NCBI GenBank assembly: GCA_965276955.1 | Contig: CBDIBP010000031.1 | Coordinates: forward strand, 141,882-205,881 | Direction of reading: 5' to 3' | DNA: 64,000 nt | Source of the DNA: JABDEZ01 sp965276955 | GTDB lineage: Bacteria; Bacteroidota; Bacteroidia; Chitinophagales; Chitinophagaceae | Shown: positions 34,810-43,561 of the stretch, in pieces | Layout of the letters: each line of letters starts with the position of its first letter | Numbering within the stretch: position 1 is the first letter of the stretch | Translations under genes and position numbers: made by a program | The notes under the pieces: model-generated | The model's input: the letters and a program-made list of their open reading frames with translations, nothing else | Database searches by the model: none | What the model was told of the DNA's origin: nothing

Positions 34810-35248
34810 TACTTGCATATTATTAGCTACCGGCGCCATGGCGGCCATAACCACCTTCTTTGTCAGTGAGCGGTTGAGGCAAGGGCCTGTTCGCTCGTCT
34901 GCCGGTCTGTCGTTACTGGTAGCGGCATTCTTTTATGTCTTCCCACACTGCATCAGCCCGTCCCTCACCAAAAGTATCCCTGTGGTTTTCATTGGGGCAT
35001 CGTTCATCGGCATGGTCTCTGCCCGGTTGTCTTCCAGTTATTTCAGGCTCGCCACTGCAGGCGTTCTCTTTTGCCTCATCTACCTCAACACCAGTAGTTT
35101 TTTCAACGGTTACGGCGGAGCGTTGGGTACCGCTGCATCCATATCACTGCTGGCAGTACTAAGTCTGCCTGTCCTCAATATCAAAGGCCGTTTGACCAAT
35201 GGTTTCAGGCAACTCAGAAAAGTCATCTACGGCAGAAGGCAAGGATGA
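34799..35248 (+). CDS. Membrane protein of unknown function (pair member 2)
   Basis: A 149-aa protein, using the ATG at 34799 that overlaps the previous gene by 11 bp (an upstream TTG would add five residues). About five helices are predicted. It shares with its neighbour a core of GA-x-FIGM, a variable helix, then FFNGYGGALG, so the pair looks paralogous. It ends with a basic tail (LRKVIYGRRQG). No enzymatic motif is visible; the function is unknown. Confidence 0.68.
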   Translation: MFIDTCILLATGAMAAITTFFVSERLRQGPVRSSAGLSLLVAAFFYVFPHCISPSLTKSIPVVFIGASFIGMVSARLSSSYFRLATAGVLFCLIYLNTSSFFNGYGGALGTAASISLLAVLSLPVLNIKGRLTNGFRQLRKVIYGRRQG

Positions 35249-35294
35249 CATTACCGTATTTTTTGCCATCAAATTTCATCTGGCATCGATGTTC

Positions 35295-35404
35295 TGCCCC
35301 ATAAGGGGCAAAGGGGTCTGTAGAATAACGACCAATAGCAAATAGGTGCCTCATTGGGGCACAGCACACCAAATGCATGCTCGTCCAAGGGCAGGTCTGT
35401 AGAA
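35295..35404. repeat. REP-like pair: hairpins, each followed by GGTCTGTAGAA
   Basis: Two units lie in the 211-bp gap. TGCCCC-ATAA-GGGGCA (35295-35310) is followed by GGTCTGTAGAA at 35315. GTGCCTC-ATT-GGGGCAC (35346-35362) is followed by the identical GGTCTGTAGAA at 35394, 79 bp from the first. A small palindrome with a conserved tail is typical of REP-type intergenic repeats. Confidence 0.65.
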
Positions 35405-35459
35405 ATTATGATCAAAATACAACATTTCCATATTTCAGGCACACCCAATATCCATCCTC

Positions 35460-35993
35460 TTATTCCTTTTTAAATTCTTCGGTTATCTGGGCCACCGTTA
35501 TCCCGAATTTGCGCAAAACGCTGCGGATGATCATTGTCTGGCCATCTGGCTGTAGATACATATTTTGTGTCATTCTCACTCGTTTTATAGGATTATGAGG
35601 AGATAGTTTAAGCGTGAACGTCCAGCTAAAATGATTTCCATACAGTTTCCCGTACGCCGTACCGGCAATATCATTGGCTGTTGCTTCTACATGGTGTGCA
35701 TCTACCTGGTGCATTTTCCATGAGCGGTGGTTTTTCTTCTTGCCTTCTGTCATAAGGTCTTGCTCTATATAAATAACGCCGTCTTTAAGGGTGCCATGGG
35801 TTTCAGTAGTGATCTGCGCAGAAGGTCTCCCGCCAGGCGTTTCAACCACTCCGTAAGATCGGGTATGGCCAACAAAGAAATTCTCTGGGGTCAGCAAAGG
35901 CCGACTGCTTTCAAAGTGCGACGGTTCAAGGGTCTTACAACCAAAGGCAAGTGTCAAAACGCAGAACGAGGAAAGAATAAGTAGTAAACGCAT
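35460..35993 (-). CDS. DUF3833-like lipoprotein
   Basis: A 177-aa protein with a lipobox-type signal (LTLAFGC, Cys near residue 19). The mature part starts with FFVGHTRSYGVVETPGGRPS and continues as a lipocalin-like series of beta strands (GTLKDGVIYIEQDL, GTAYGKLYGNHFSWTFTLKL), resembling the DUF3833 family. Function unknown; likely outer-membrane associated. It stands alone, on the minus strand, between a repeat-containing gap and the divergent S4 gene. Confidence 0.72.
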   Translation of the reverse strand: MRLLLILSSFCVLTLAFGCKTLEPSHFESSRPLLTPENFFVGHTRSYGVVETPGGRPSAQITTETHGTLKDGVIYIEQDLMTEGKKKNHRSWKMHQVDAHHVEATANDIAGTAYGKLYGNHFSWTFTLKLSPHNPIKRVRMTQNMYLQPDGQTMIIRSVLRKFGITVAQITEEFKKE

Positions 35994-36130
35994 GAGATCT
36001 TATTTTACAACTATCATACCAGTACACCCTCCATGGCACACGATGTCTATATCATCCACACAGCCATCTACGCACAATTTTCAACTTACGACTTTACGAC
36101 TATCAGCCATCTTTCTTAACTTAGTATATT

Positions 36131-36532
36131 ATGAGTGAAAAGCTGAGGATCGATAAATACTTATGGGCCATTCGCATTTTTAAAACACGTACACTCGCCA
36201 CTGCTGCCTGCGATGAAGGAAAAGTGAAATGGAACGGCAGTAATGTAAAACCGGCTAAAACAGTATCCCTGGGCGAGCGTTACGATATTAAAACACAAGC
36301 CCGTAAGTGGACCATTGAAGTGACCGGCCTGCTGCACAACAGGGCCAGCTATGAAGAAGCAATTAAAAACTATTCTGATCTCACTACCGAAGAAGATATG
36401 GTTATTAACCGTCACCTCGGTACCAGCTTCTATACCGGTAAGCGCCAAAGCAAAACAGGCCGCCCCACTAAGTTACAGCGGCGCGACCTGAAAGATTTTT
36501 TAGACCCTGAGGTCGATGGTATTGAAGATTAA
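36131..36532 (+). CDS. S4-domain RNA-binding protein (Hsp15-like)
   Basis: A 133-aa protein whose residues 6-65 form an S4 RNA-binding domain (RIDKYLWAIRIFKTRTLATAAC ... GERYDIKT), matching the HslR/Hsp15 subgroup. That group binds stalled 50S subunits carrying nascent chains, a role known in E. coli and only inferred here. The C-terminal tail is basic (KRQSKTGRPTKLQRR). The stop codon shares the bases TTAA with the stop of the converging BNR-repeat gene. Confidence 0.85.
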   Translation: MSEKLRIDKYLWAIRIFKTRTLATAACDEGKVKWNGSNVKPAKTVSLGERYDIKTQARKWTIEVTGLLHNRASYEEAIKNYSDLTTEEDMVINRHLGTSFYTGKRQSKTGRPTKLQRRDLKDFLDPEVDGIED

Positions 36533-37563
36533 TACAACGCTACAATATTGCCTGTTTGTACTTTTATCCAGTTCGACCCAAGGTCGTCGCTGCGATACAA
36601 ACCCTGGTTGGTTGCCAGGAACACATATTGTTGTGGTGCTGTTACACTTTTTAAAATATTTTGTTTAGCTACAATGCCGTTCACTACTATAGCGCTGCCC
36701 AAACCATTGTTAGATGCGTGGAACACATTATCAGCACCCAATTGGTACACACCATAAGAATCGGTACCCACCAGCAATACCTGGTCGAATGGCGCTGCTA
36801 CAGACAATAAACTTGTTGAAGGCAGGCCTTTATAAGCGGTCCAGGTTTTACCCAGGTCGGTACTATAATAAGCGCCATGAAGACCTGACTGGTCTACAGC
36901 TATTATGGTATTAGCAAAGTGGCTCACAAAGAATTCGCTACCTGCAGGTAAGTTGGTAGCAGAGTTGCTACCAGTGGTCTCGTACCACTTTTGTGCAATA
37001 TTGGCCCTTATGAATATGCGGTTATGTACAAAGTCATAGGCCACCATATTATTGTTCGCCAGTTGTGTAAAAGAAGTTACAGTGATTGTTCCGCTGATAC
37101 CTGCTGTGTCATTGTTATCTGCTTGCCAATGGGTGGCATAGCCGTTAGAGTCGTTAATAGCTATTCCTAATGCCCCTGTAGTAGATGATATGTACACACG
37201 CTTCTCATCAGCTGCGTAGAACATACAGTTTGCAGTAATTGCCAGCGGATTGATGAACGAATAGCTTGGGTTAAAATTGGCGCCATTGTTAGTGCTATAA
37301 GACAAGTTCACCTTAGCATACAAAATGTTCATACCCGCTGTAACTATAGACCTTGGAGCAAAACCATCCGGAGGAAATACCATCGGTTTTATGTCTGTAC
37401 CATCATTTGTGTTGTACAACGCTCCAGTACTATCAGCATAATACAAGCCATATGGTGTTTCTATTACCTGGTTGTTATTTATGCCATTATTTTTATTACA
37501 GCTTAGCATTGCCGCCGCCAAGAGCACGACCGCCACACTTATATGTAGAGTAGATTTGAGCAT
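36529..37563 (-). CDS. Lipoprotein with BNR/Asp-box repeats
   Basis: A 344-aa protein with a lipoprotein signal (LAAAMLSC, Cys near residue 22). It contains sialidase-type Asp-box motifs YSTNNGANF, YYSTDLGKTW and YRSDDLGSNW, which form turns of a beta-propeller. No sialidase active-site arginines are evident, so it is more likely a binding or assembly factor than an enzyme. Its stop overlaps that of the S4 gene. Confidence 0.78.
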   Translation of the reverse strand: MLKSTLHISVAVVLLAAAMLSCNKNNGINNNQVIETPYGLYYADSTGALYNTNDGTDIKPMVFPPDGFAPRSIVTAGMNILYAKVNLSYSTNNGANFNPSYSFINPLAITANCMFYAADEKRVYISSTTGALGIAINDSNGYATHWQADNNDTAGISGTITVTSFTQLANNNMVAYDFVHNRIFIRANIAQKWYETTGSNSATNLPAGSEFFVSHFANTIIAVDQSGLHGAYYSTDLGKTWTAYKGLPSTSLLSVAAPFDQVLLVGTDSYGVYQLGADNVFHASNNGLGSAIVVNGIVAKQNILKSVTAPQQYVFLATNQGLYRSDDLGSNWIKVQTGNIVALY

Positions 37564-37729
37564 TTAGAAAAAATTTTCAACAAGTTTGCAAAAAAAGTTA
37601 ACAATTCAAAGCGTTTTTTTACACCCCAAGCGTTTTATAGTACTTAAATATACCACTTTGTGTAATAACGACCTGCAAATAACATACTAAATAGAAATAT
37701 GGGAACACAAACCAACGCATTCCCGGTAT

Positions 37730-39418
37730 CTATTTGGCTATTTTAGCTTGTATACTATCTTTCTGTTGCAAGGTCATTCCAAGATCCATTAACAATAGCA
37801 AGCTATTCTCGTCTTTGTTCAAAAAATTTACGTCCATGTGGTAGTCAAAAGCATTAGCAGTAAATGCACCACCTGTTACCAATATATTGTCAAGCAGGTT
37901 TTTAGCGGCTGCAATTTTCTTGCTGTCGGTTGCATTCCCTGCCATGGCAGGGTCCAGCCATTTCAGCATTTCCTGCACGTCAAGGTACATACTAAATGGG
38001 TGGCCATATATCTTAGCGGCAGCGTCGCCCTTTTGGCCTTTGTTGCTGCCCTGCAGGTAGTTAAGGGCGTTCACGCTTTTGTTAGTTACCACAGCATAGT
38101 TGTCACTGGTCATTATGGTAACGGAGTCATGAAGGCCCACAGGCATACTGTAGGTATTTTTATTGATACGGGGTATGTTGCCGTTCAGGCTCATATCCAG
38201 CAACTTATTGAAGTTCTCTTTTTTGTTGATCTTCAGCACATATATAGCATTCAGTTTTGGGCTATATCCGTTAAATGAGGACATACCGGCAGGCGTACTA
38301 TCGCTCACTGGGCCGTCTTTTTTCACTTCCAGGTCGTTGATGGCAATGGCCATATCACCTGTAAAAGCGTCGAGGATGTAGTCAGTATTCATACCCTGTG
38401 TAGACAATGCCAGGTTAGCAAGCCCCAGCATACCGGTCTTATCCAGCATAGCTTTCAGCCCCTTTGGCGATAGGTGCAGGCACATGGCCATATTCAGGTT
38501 TCGCTTGGGTAGCTTATCCAGCATATCCTTATCGGCATTGGCTCCGCCCAGTTCTTTGGCAGCATCTTTCATGTCGGCGCCTACATAGTATTTCATGTCG
38601 CCTGTTATCTTCCCTTTTTCAAAGTCAAGGCCTCCGGCAAATGTAGCGTCTTTCCACAGCACGTTCGATAATGTAACACCACTCATCATCCTGGCCATTC
38701 CCTGGCTCATGTATTGGGTCATCAGCTGGTCGTAATTCATCCAGAAACTGATGTCATGATCTTCTTTCAGCAATTTTGCAAAACGTGGATTGCCTGTCAA
38801 TGCATTCTCTTCAGTTACACTGAACGCATTTTCCATATCCACAGCTATAATAGAATCAAGAGAGGCCTGTGGTAATGGCAGGTTCACAACCGTACCAGGA
38901 CTATCAGCAGCATAAGTGGTCATTCTCCTTACATCTGCCTGGCCGGGTAGCTCATTCATTATTATCAGCAGCTTGTCATTCCATCCTGCATACATGCCAT
39001 CGGCAATGGTAGCTATTTTGCGGGTACCCTGTGGCTTTATAACTACAGTAGGGAACACTTTCTTTACATAGGCTTCCCACTTACCCACGTTTGATAATGG
39101 AATAAGCGCTGTTATCTTATTACCATCCATGGTGCCGTTACCTTTTATGTACACATAAAAGGTGTTGATAACATCGATGCCTGAGTTGTCCAGGTCCATG
39201 GCATTATTATCTGCCATTTGCTGCTGCATTTGCTTAAAAAGCTTACTGCCTGTTATAATGTTCCAGGCCACTTTCTTACTTAGCGCTTTAGTATTAAGGC
39301 CTGTCACCATCAGCGCATCTTTGGGTATATATCGCGCGTGGTCAGGCGGCGTGGTGCACGCCCCCAACATTATGAGGGCGGCAAACACACTAAGTAAGAT
39401 CGAATTTCTTTTCAGCAT
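37730..39418 (-). CDS. DUF4836 family lipoprotein
   Basis: A 562-aa lipoprotein (lipobox LGAC near residue 20) beginning YIPKDALMVTGLNTKALSKK, the start typical of DUF4836 proteins. The long mature part has alternating helices and strands with the segments FWMNYDQLM, GFDFEKG-like turns and MDVNFLNKDENSL. Function unknown; predicted in the periplasm or on the outer membrane. The downstream neighbour on the same strand is the BNR lipoprotein, with 166 bp between them. Confidence 0.85.
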   Translation of the reverse strand: MLKRNSILLSVFAALIMLGACTTPPDHARYIPKDALMVTGLNTKALSKKVAWNIITGSKLFKQMQQQMADNNAMDLDNSGIDVINTFYVYIKGNGTMDGNKITALIPLSNVGKWEAYVKKVFPTVVIKPQGTRKIATIADGMYAGWNDKLLIIMNELPGQADVRRMTTYAADSPGTVVNLPLPQASLDSIIAVDMENAFSVTEENALTGNPRFAKLLKEDHDISFWMNYDQLMTQYMSQGMARMMSGVTLSNVLWKDATFAGGLDFEKGKITGDMKYYVGADMKDAAKELGGANADKDMLDKLPKRNLNMAMCLHLSPKGLKAMLDKTGMLGLANLALSTQGMNTDYILDAFTGDMAIAINDLEVKKDGPVSDSTPAGMSSFNGYSPKLNAIYVLKINKKENFNKLLDMSLNGNIPRINKNTYSMPVGLHDSVTIMTSDNYAVVTNKSVNALNYLQGSNKGQKGDAAAKIYGHPFSMYLDVQEMLKWLDPAMAGNATDSKKIAAAKNLLDNILVTGGAFTANAFDYHMDVNFLNKDENSLLLLMDLGMTLQQKDSIQAKIAK

Positions 39419-39447
39419 ACAGCAGGCTTGGTATCGTCAAATTACAT

Positions 39448-39884
39448 TTAGAATGGAAGATCGTCCACACCTTCAGGTGCTGGGTTATAGTAGCCTGCTC
39501 CTGTAGCATTACCGCCATTATTATTGTTGTTATTATTGTATGCAGGCTGTGCATTGGTATTGCCACCACCCATGTTGCTTGGTGCTGCGCCCCCACTTTC
39601 TATCTTCCAGGCATCCAGGTTGGTGATGTAGTTCACTTTACCATCTTTCTCCCACCTGTTACCTTTAATATTGAAGCTCACCTTTATTGCTATCCCCTTC
39701 TTTAAAGCGGTCCAGTAATTTCGCATTTGTTTTGTGCCAGCTGCATTTTGGCATAGTTTGTATAGGTACATTGCCGTTTATTTCTTCGGCAAGCTCCATA
39801 ACAAATTCACGCTTTCTTAAAACGTTCGCTTACCACCTGTGTATCGTACTTAACGAGCAATTTACCTGATACTTCTAAACTCAT
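39448..39884 (-). CDS. DUF3127 family protein, frameshifted four times
   Basis: The encoded protein, if repaired, is a DUF3127 protein of about 145 aa, a single-strand-binding-like OB-fold family in Bacteroidota. It starts at the ATG at 39884 (MSLEVSGKLLVKYDTQVV), then needs four frame changes: near FKK-REFVMEL, before YAKMQLAQNKCEI, before LDRFKEGDS, and before IKVSFNIKGNRW. The end (KVNYITNLDAWKIES and a polyAsn linker to DDLPF) resembles the acidic SSB tail. Three inserted bases and one missing base explain it. The adjacent tRNA also shows a mismatch, so local sequence quality is suspect. As written no full product is made. Confidence 0.78.
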
Positions 39885-39995
39885 TTTATATAAATTTTAA
39901 AGAGATTACGATGTTTATCCGGGGCATAACTTATTTCCTCATGCAAAGATATACACCGGGAATTGAAGATAACAAAAGATAACAGATTTTCATAT

Positions 39996-40025
39996 AAAAA
40001 AAGTGCCTTTATCGGGGCACTTTTT
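39996..40025 (-). terminator. Terminator after tRNA-His
   Basis: On the minus strand AAAAAGTGCC, an eight-base loop (CCGATAAA) and GGCACTTTTTTT form a stem followed by a T run directly after the tRNA. The hairpin is symmetric enough to work on both strands. Confidence 0.8.
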
Positions 40026-40031
40026 AAAAAA

Positions 40032-40109
40032 TGGGGAGGATGAAGGGGATCGAACCCTCGACCCTCAGAACCACAATCTGATGCTCTAACCGACTGAGCT
40101 ACAACCTCC
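40032..40109 (-). tRNA. tRNA-His (anticodon GTG)
   Basis: A cloverleaf on the minus strand: acceptor GGAGGTTG with the extra 5' G (position -1) opposite C73, D-arm GCTC..GAGC, anticodon loop TTGTGGT giving GTG, T-loop TTCGATC, and an encoded CCA. The acceptor stem has one T-T mismatch at position 5:68. The -1 G is the tRNA-His identity mark. A long ORF over this stretch is an artefact. Confidence 0.9.
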
Positions 40110-40179
40110 ATTTCTTAGTTCGGGATGCAAATATAGGGTTTTTATAAAAAGACAGTAGCATTTCCTCATTTTTATTAAA

Positions 40180-40215
40180 ATAAAAAAGCGTCCTGCAAAT
40201 TGGCGGGACGCTTTT
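40180..40215 (-). terminator. Terminator after gyrB
   Basis: On the minus strand AAAAGCGTCC and GGACGCTTTT form a 10-bp stem around a loop of about 11 bases, followed by a T-rich run, 21 bp after the gyrB stop. Confidence 0.85.
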
Positions 40216-40235
40216 CTATTATATTATAATAATTA

Positions 40236-42210
40236 TTATACATCAATTTTAGCGTACTTGGCGTGCTTCTCAATAAAGTCGCGGCGTGGTGGTACATCTT
40301 CACCCATCAGCATAGAGAATACCTGGTCGGCATCTACAGTACTATCTATATTCACTCTTTTCAGGGAGCGGGTATCGGGGTTCATCGTGGTATCCCACAG
40401 CTGCTCTGCGTTCATTTCTCCAAGACCTTTATAGCGCTGTATGGCCACACTGTCCTCTTTACCATTGGCCAGTTTCTCAACCATTGCTTTACGGTCATCC
40501 TCGTTCCAGGCATATCCCTGCTCCTTACCTTTCTTTACCAGGTATAGCGGTGGTTGCGCCAGGTACACATACCCTTCCATTACCAGCTCTTTCATATAGC
40601 GGTAGAAGAAAGTAAGTATAAGCGTAGCAATGTGCGATCCATCCACATCGGCATCGGTCATTATGATCACCTTGTGGTAGCGCAGCTTCGTCGTGTTCAG
40701 CGCTTTAGGATCTTCAGGAGTGCCCACGCTCACCCCCAGTGCGGTGAACATGTTCTTTATTTCCTCGTTCTCGTATATCTTATATTCCTGTGCCTTTTCT
40801 ACATTCAGTATTTTACCACGTAGTGGCAGTATAGCTTGGTAAGAGCGGTCGCGGCCTTGCTTGGCAGTACCACCAGCCGAATCTCCTTCCACCAGGTATA
40901 GTTCACATTTCTCCGGGTCGCGCTCACTGCAATCGGCAAGTTTGCCAGGCATACCACCACCAGATAGTATTCCTTTACGCTGCACCATTTCGCGAGCCTT
41001 GCGGGCTGCTGCACGTGCCTGCGCTGCTATTATCACCTTATCAATTATCGTCTTAGCTTCCTTGGGGTTCTCTTCCAGGTGGGCTTCCAGTACGCGGCTC
41101 ACGCATACATCTACCACACCCATCACGTCGTTGTTACCCAGCTTGGTCTTGGTCTGCCCCTCGAACTGTGGCTCAGGTACCTTTACAGATATGATAGCGC
41201 TTAAATCCCTCGCGGAAGTCGTCCCCGGTAATATCGACCTTGGCCCTTTCGAATAGTTTGTTCTTATCGCCATAAGATTTGAACACACGGGTAATAGCAC
41301 GCCTGAAGCCGGCTACGTGTGTACCCCCTTCTATGGTATTGATGTTATTAACGTAAGAGAATATATTCTCGCTGTAAGACGTGTTGTAAGACAACGCCAC
41401 ATCCACGGTCACATTGCTTTCCTTGTCGTGTGCTTCTACAAATATTGGTGCGGCCAGCAAAGCATCGCGCTTGGCGTTCTTGTCCAGCAGCTGTATGAAT
41501 TCTACTATCCCTCCTTGGCTATAAAAGGTCTCAGAGAAAGCTTTACCTTCTTCATCTTCCTCACGCAGGTCATTCAGGGTGATGCGGATACCTTTATTCA
41601 GGAAGCTAAGCTCGCGCAAACGGTTCGCCAGTATATCGCGGTGATACACAGTATCCTTAAAAATAGAATCATCTGGCCAGAAATGCTGGTAGGTACCGGT
41701 CTGCTCGCTCACACCTATCTCACGTACCGGGTATTGCGGTATACCCATGCGGTATTCCTGCTCAAATATTTTGCCTTCGCGGTGTACCACTGTGTGCAGG
41801 TGCTTGCTCAGCGCGTTCACGCAACTTACACCCACACCATGCAATCCGCCACTCACCTTGTACGAATCTTTATCGAACTTACCACCGGCGTGCAGTACGG
41901 TCATCACCACTTCCAGTGCCGAGCGACCCTCTTTCGTGTTGATGCCGGTAGGTATACCACGGCCATCGTCCTGTACACTTATAGAATCGTCTGTGTGTAT
42001 GTTTACACTAATGTTCTTGCAATATCCTGCCAGCGCTTCATCTATCGAGTTGTCCACTACCTCATATACCAGGTGGTGCAGCCCCTTCATCCCTATATCG
42101 CCAATGTACATAGCTGGGCGCTTACGTACTGCTTCTAAACCTTCAAGAACCTGTATACTATCTGCATCGTAGCCCATTGGCACCTGCAAAACTTCGTTTT
42201 CTATGTCCAT
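40236..42210 (-). CDS. gyrB: DNA gyrase subunit B, frameshifted
   Basis: The ATPase subunit of DNA gyrase, which with GyrA introduces negative supercoils. I use the ATG at 42210 (MDIENEVLQVPMGYDADSI); a further in-frame ATG at 42264 adds 18 atypical residues. The GHKL ATPase motifs EVVDNSIDEA, DDGRGIP and GGLHGVGVS are present, and in the C-terminal part the TOPRIM motif LVEGDSAGG, MTDADVDGSHI and QRYKGLGEMNAEQLW. An extra base in the TTTAA run near 41201-41206 shifts the frame after DDFREG; removing it gives DFREGLSAIISVKVPEPQFEGQ, as in all GyrB. Repaired length is about 657 aa. The frameshift is probably a sequence error because gyrase is essential. Confidence 0.92.
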
Positions 42211-42545
42211 ATCGCTTTTAAACCCGGAATGTTTTACCTGTGGGATTTTTACATTGATAAACAATACTCTATAGCAAGTATTACATTAAATAATTTCCCC
42301 CTATTTGCTATAATTGTAATCTAACAAAGTTACGGTAAATTGGCGGCTATGTCAAGAAAAACGGCACTTTTTATATTGTCATTTCCCAATATCTGAATAA
42401 CGTGTGGAGATCGGATGACGGTTCTACATACAGAACACTTCCTTAGGAAAGAATAGTACTACGTTATTTATTTTCTTATGTATAAAATCCTCTTAGTAAT
42501 TTCTAAAAACTTATTTTTATATCTCCGTACCTAAACTAGACCACA

Positions 42546-43121
42546 GTGAGCGCATACGACCGATTAATTGAAAAAGATAAAAGCCCTGTTGATACCGATA
42601 AAGGCCGAACAGCTTTTATTATAGCGAAAGTGTTGTTTATAACATTTATAGCGATAGGCATAGCTATGCAGATGCCTTTTCTACGCGTTTTCAATTTTTT
42701 TTCTATGGCTGTGGGCGTACTCTGTTATTATATTGGTGAAAAAAAAGCAATTGGTCCAAGGGCCGCGTATGCATATGGCTATTTTCTTAACATAATTGGC
42801 CTCATCATAGTTCTCACATCAGAATCTACTGCGCAAAAGCAGCAGCGGGAACAAGCCATGTTACAATATCAGCAAAAACTGGCACAGCAGCAGCTACAGC
42901 AACAACAGGCTACACAGGAGCAACAACAACCGGATCAACAGCGCTGGGCACCACCACAACAACAAGTGACACAACGGCCGGACACCCATCAAACTCCGCC
43001 ACCACTACCCTCAATGATGACCGACAACAACCTGGATCGCCTAATGAAACTGGCGGAACTGAAAGAAAGAGGGCACATATCGCAAGAAGAGTTTGATATA
43101 CAAAAGAGTAAGTTATTGTAA
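42546..43121 (+). CDS. Membrane protein with C-terminal SHOCT domain
   Basis: A 191-aa protein using the GTG start at 42546. Three predicted helices (about 23-45, 48-65 and 75-92) precede a Gln-rich linker (QQQLQQQQATQEQQQ) and a C-terminal SHOCT domain: LDRLMKLAELKERGHISQEEF followed by DIQKSKLL. SHOCT domains occur at the end of small membrane or regulatory proteins and may mediate oligomerisation. The next gene is a truncated copy of it. Codon use and context give no other function. The preceding 335-bp gap (42211-42545) holds only the gyrB upstream region and no gene that I can see. Confidence 0.75.
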   Translation: MSAYDRLIEKDKSPVDTDKGRTAFIIAKVLFITFIAIGIAMQMPFLRVFNFFSMAVGVLCYYIGEKKAIGPRAAYAYGYFLNIIGLIIVLTSESTAQKQQREQAMLQYQQKLAQQQLQQQQATQEQQQPDQQRWAPPQQQVTQRPDTHQTPPPLPSMMTDNNLDRLMKLAELKERGHISQEEFDIQKSKLL

Positions 43122-43144
43122 ATAAATATCATTATTGTCAACTT

Positions 43145-43521
43145 TTGGTGTTAGTAACAGCTACGATACTGTCTCTAATACTGTCTACTGTGTGCTACTA
43201 TATGGGCAAGAACAAAAATATAGGTGCTAACTACGGCTTCGTTCTGGGCTTTTTCCTTGGCGTGATAGGGTTAGTTATTTTACTGTATTCAGAGAATACG
43301 GCAGAAGTAACAAACAGGAAAATGATGATGAATGCCCGTGTGCAGTACAGGCAACAACAAACAGGCAATACAACGACACACGTTCCCATCAAACTCCACC
43401 ACCACCACCCTCAATGCTGACCGACAACAACCTGCACCGGCTCATGAAACTTGCTGAGCTGAAAGAAAGAGGTCATATAACACAAGAAGAGTTTGATATA
43501 CAAAAGAGCAAATTGCTTTAA
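43145..43521 (+). pseudogene. Truncated, frameshifted copy of the SHOCT membrane protein
   Basis: This tandem copy of the preceding gene lacks the first helix region. It has only a TTG start, two helices (CYYMGKNKNIG, FVLGFFLGVIGLVILLY) and a frameshift near 43365, after RQQQTG. In the shifted frame the end reads SHQTPPPPPSMLTDNN, LMKLAELKERGHITQEEF, IQKSKLL, nearly identical to the first copy. The mosaic of loss and near-identity suggests a recent tandem duplication that has decayed or been mis-sequenced. Confidence 0.75.
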
Positions 43522-43561
43522 GCAAATACCAATACTTTTGTATAGTAACAAACTGCCTTTA

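Noticed and set aside
39881..40111. 76-aa ORF reading MEVVAQSVRASDCGSEGRG
   Set aside because: It is the translation of the tRNA-His gene in one frame, a common artefact.
40236..41300. Two separate gyrB-type genes
   Set aside because: The halves are parts of one gene split by a single extra base; the first ~20 residues of the downstream half are out-of-frame artefacts.
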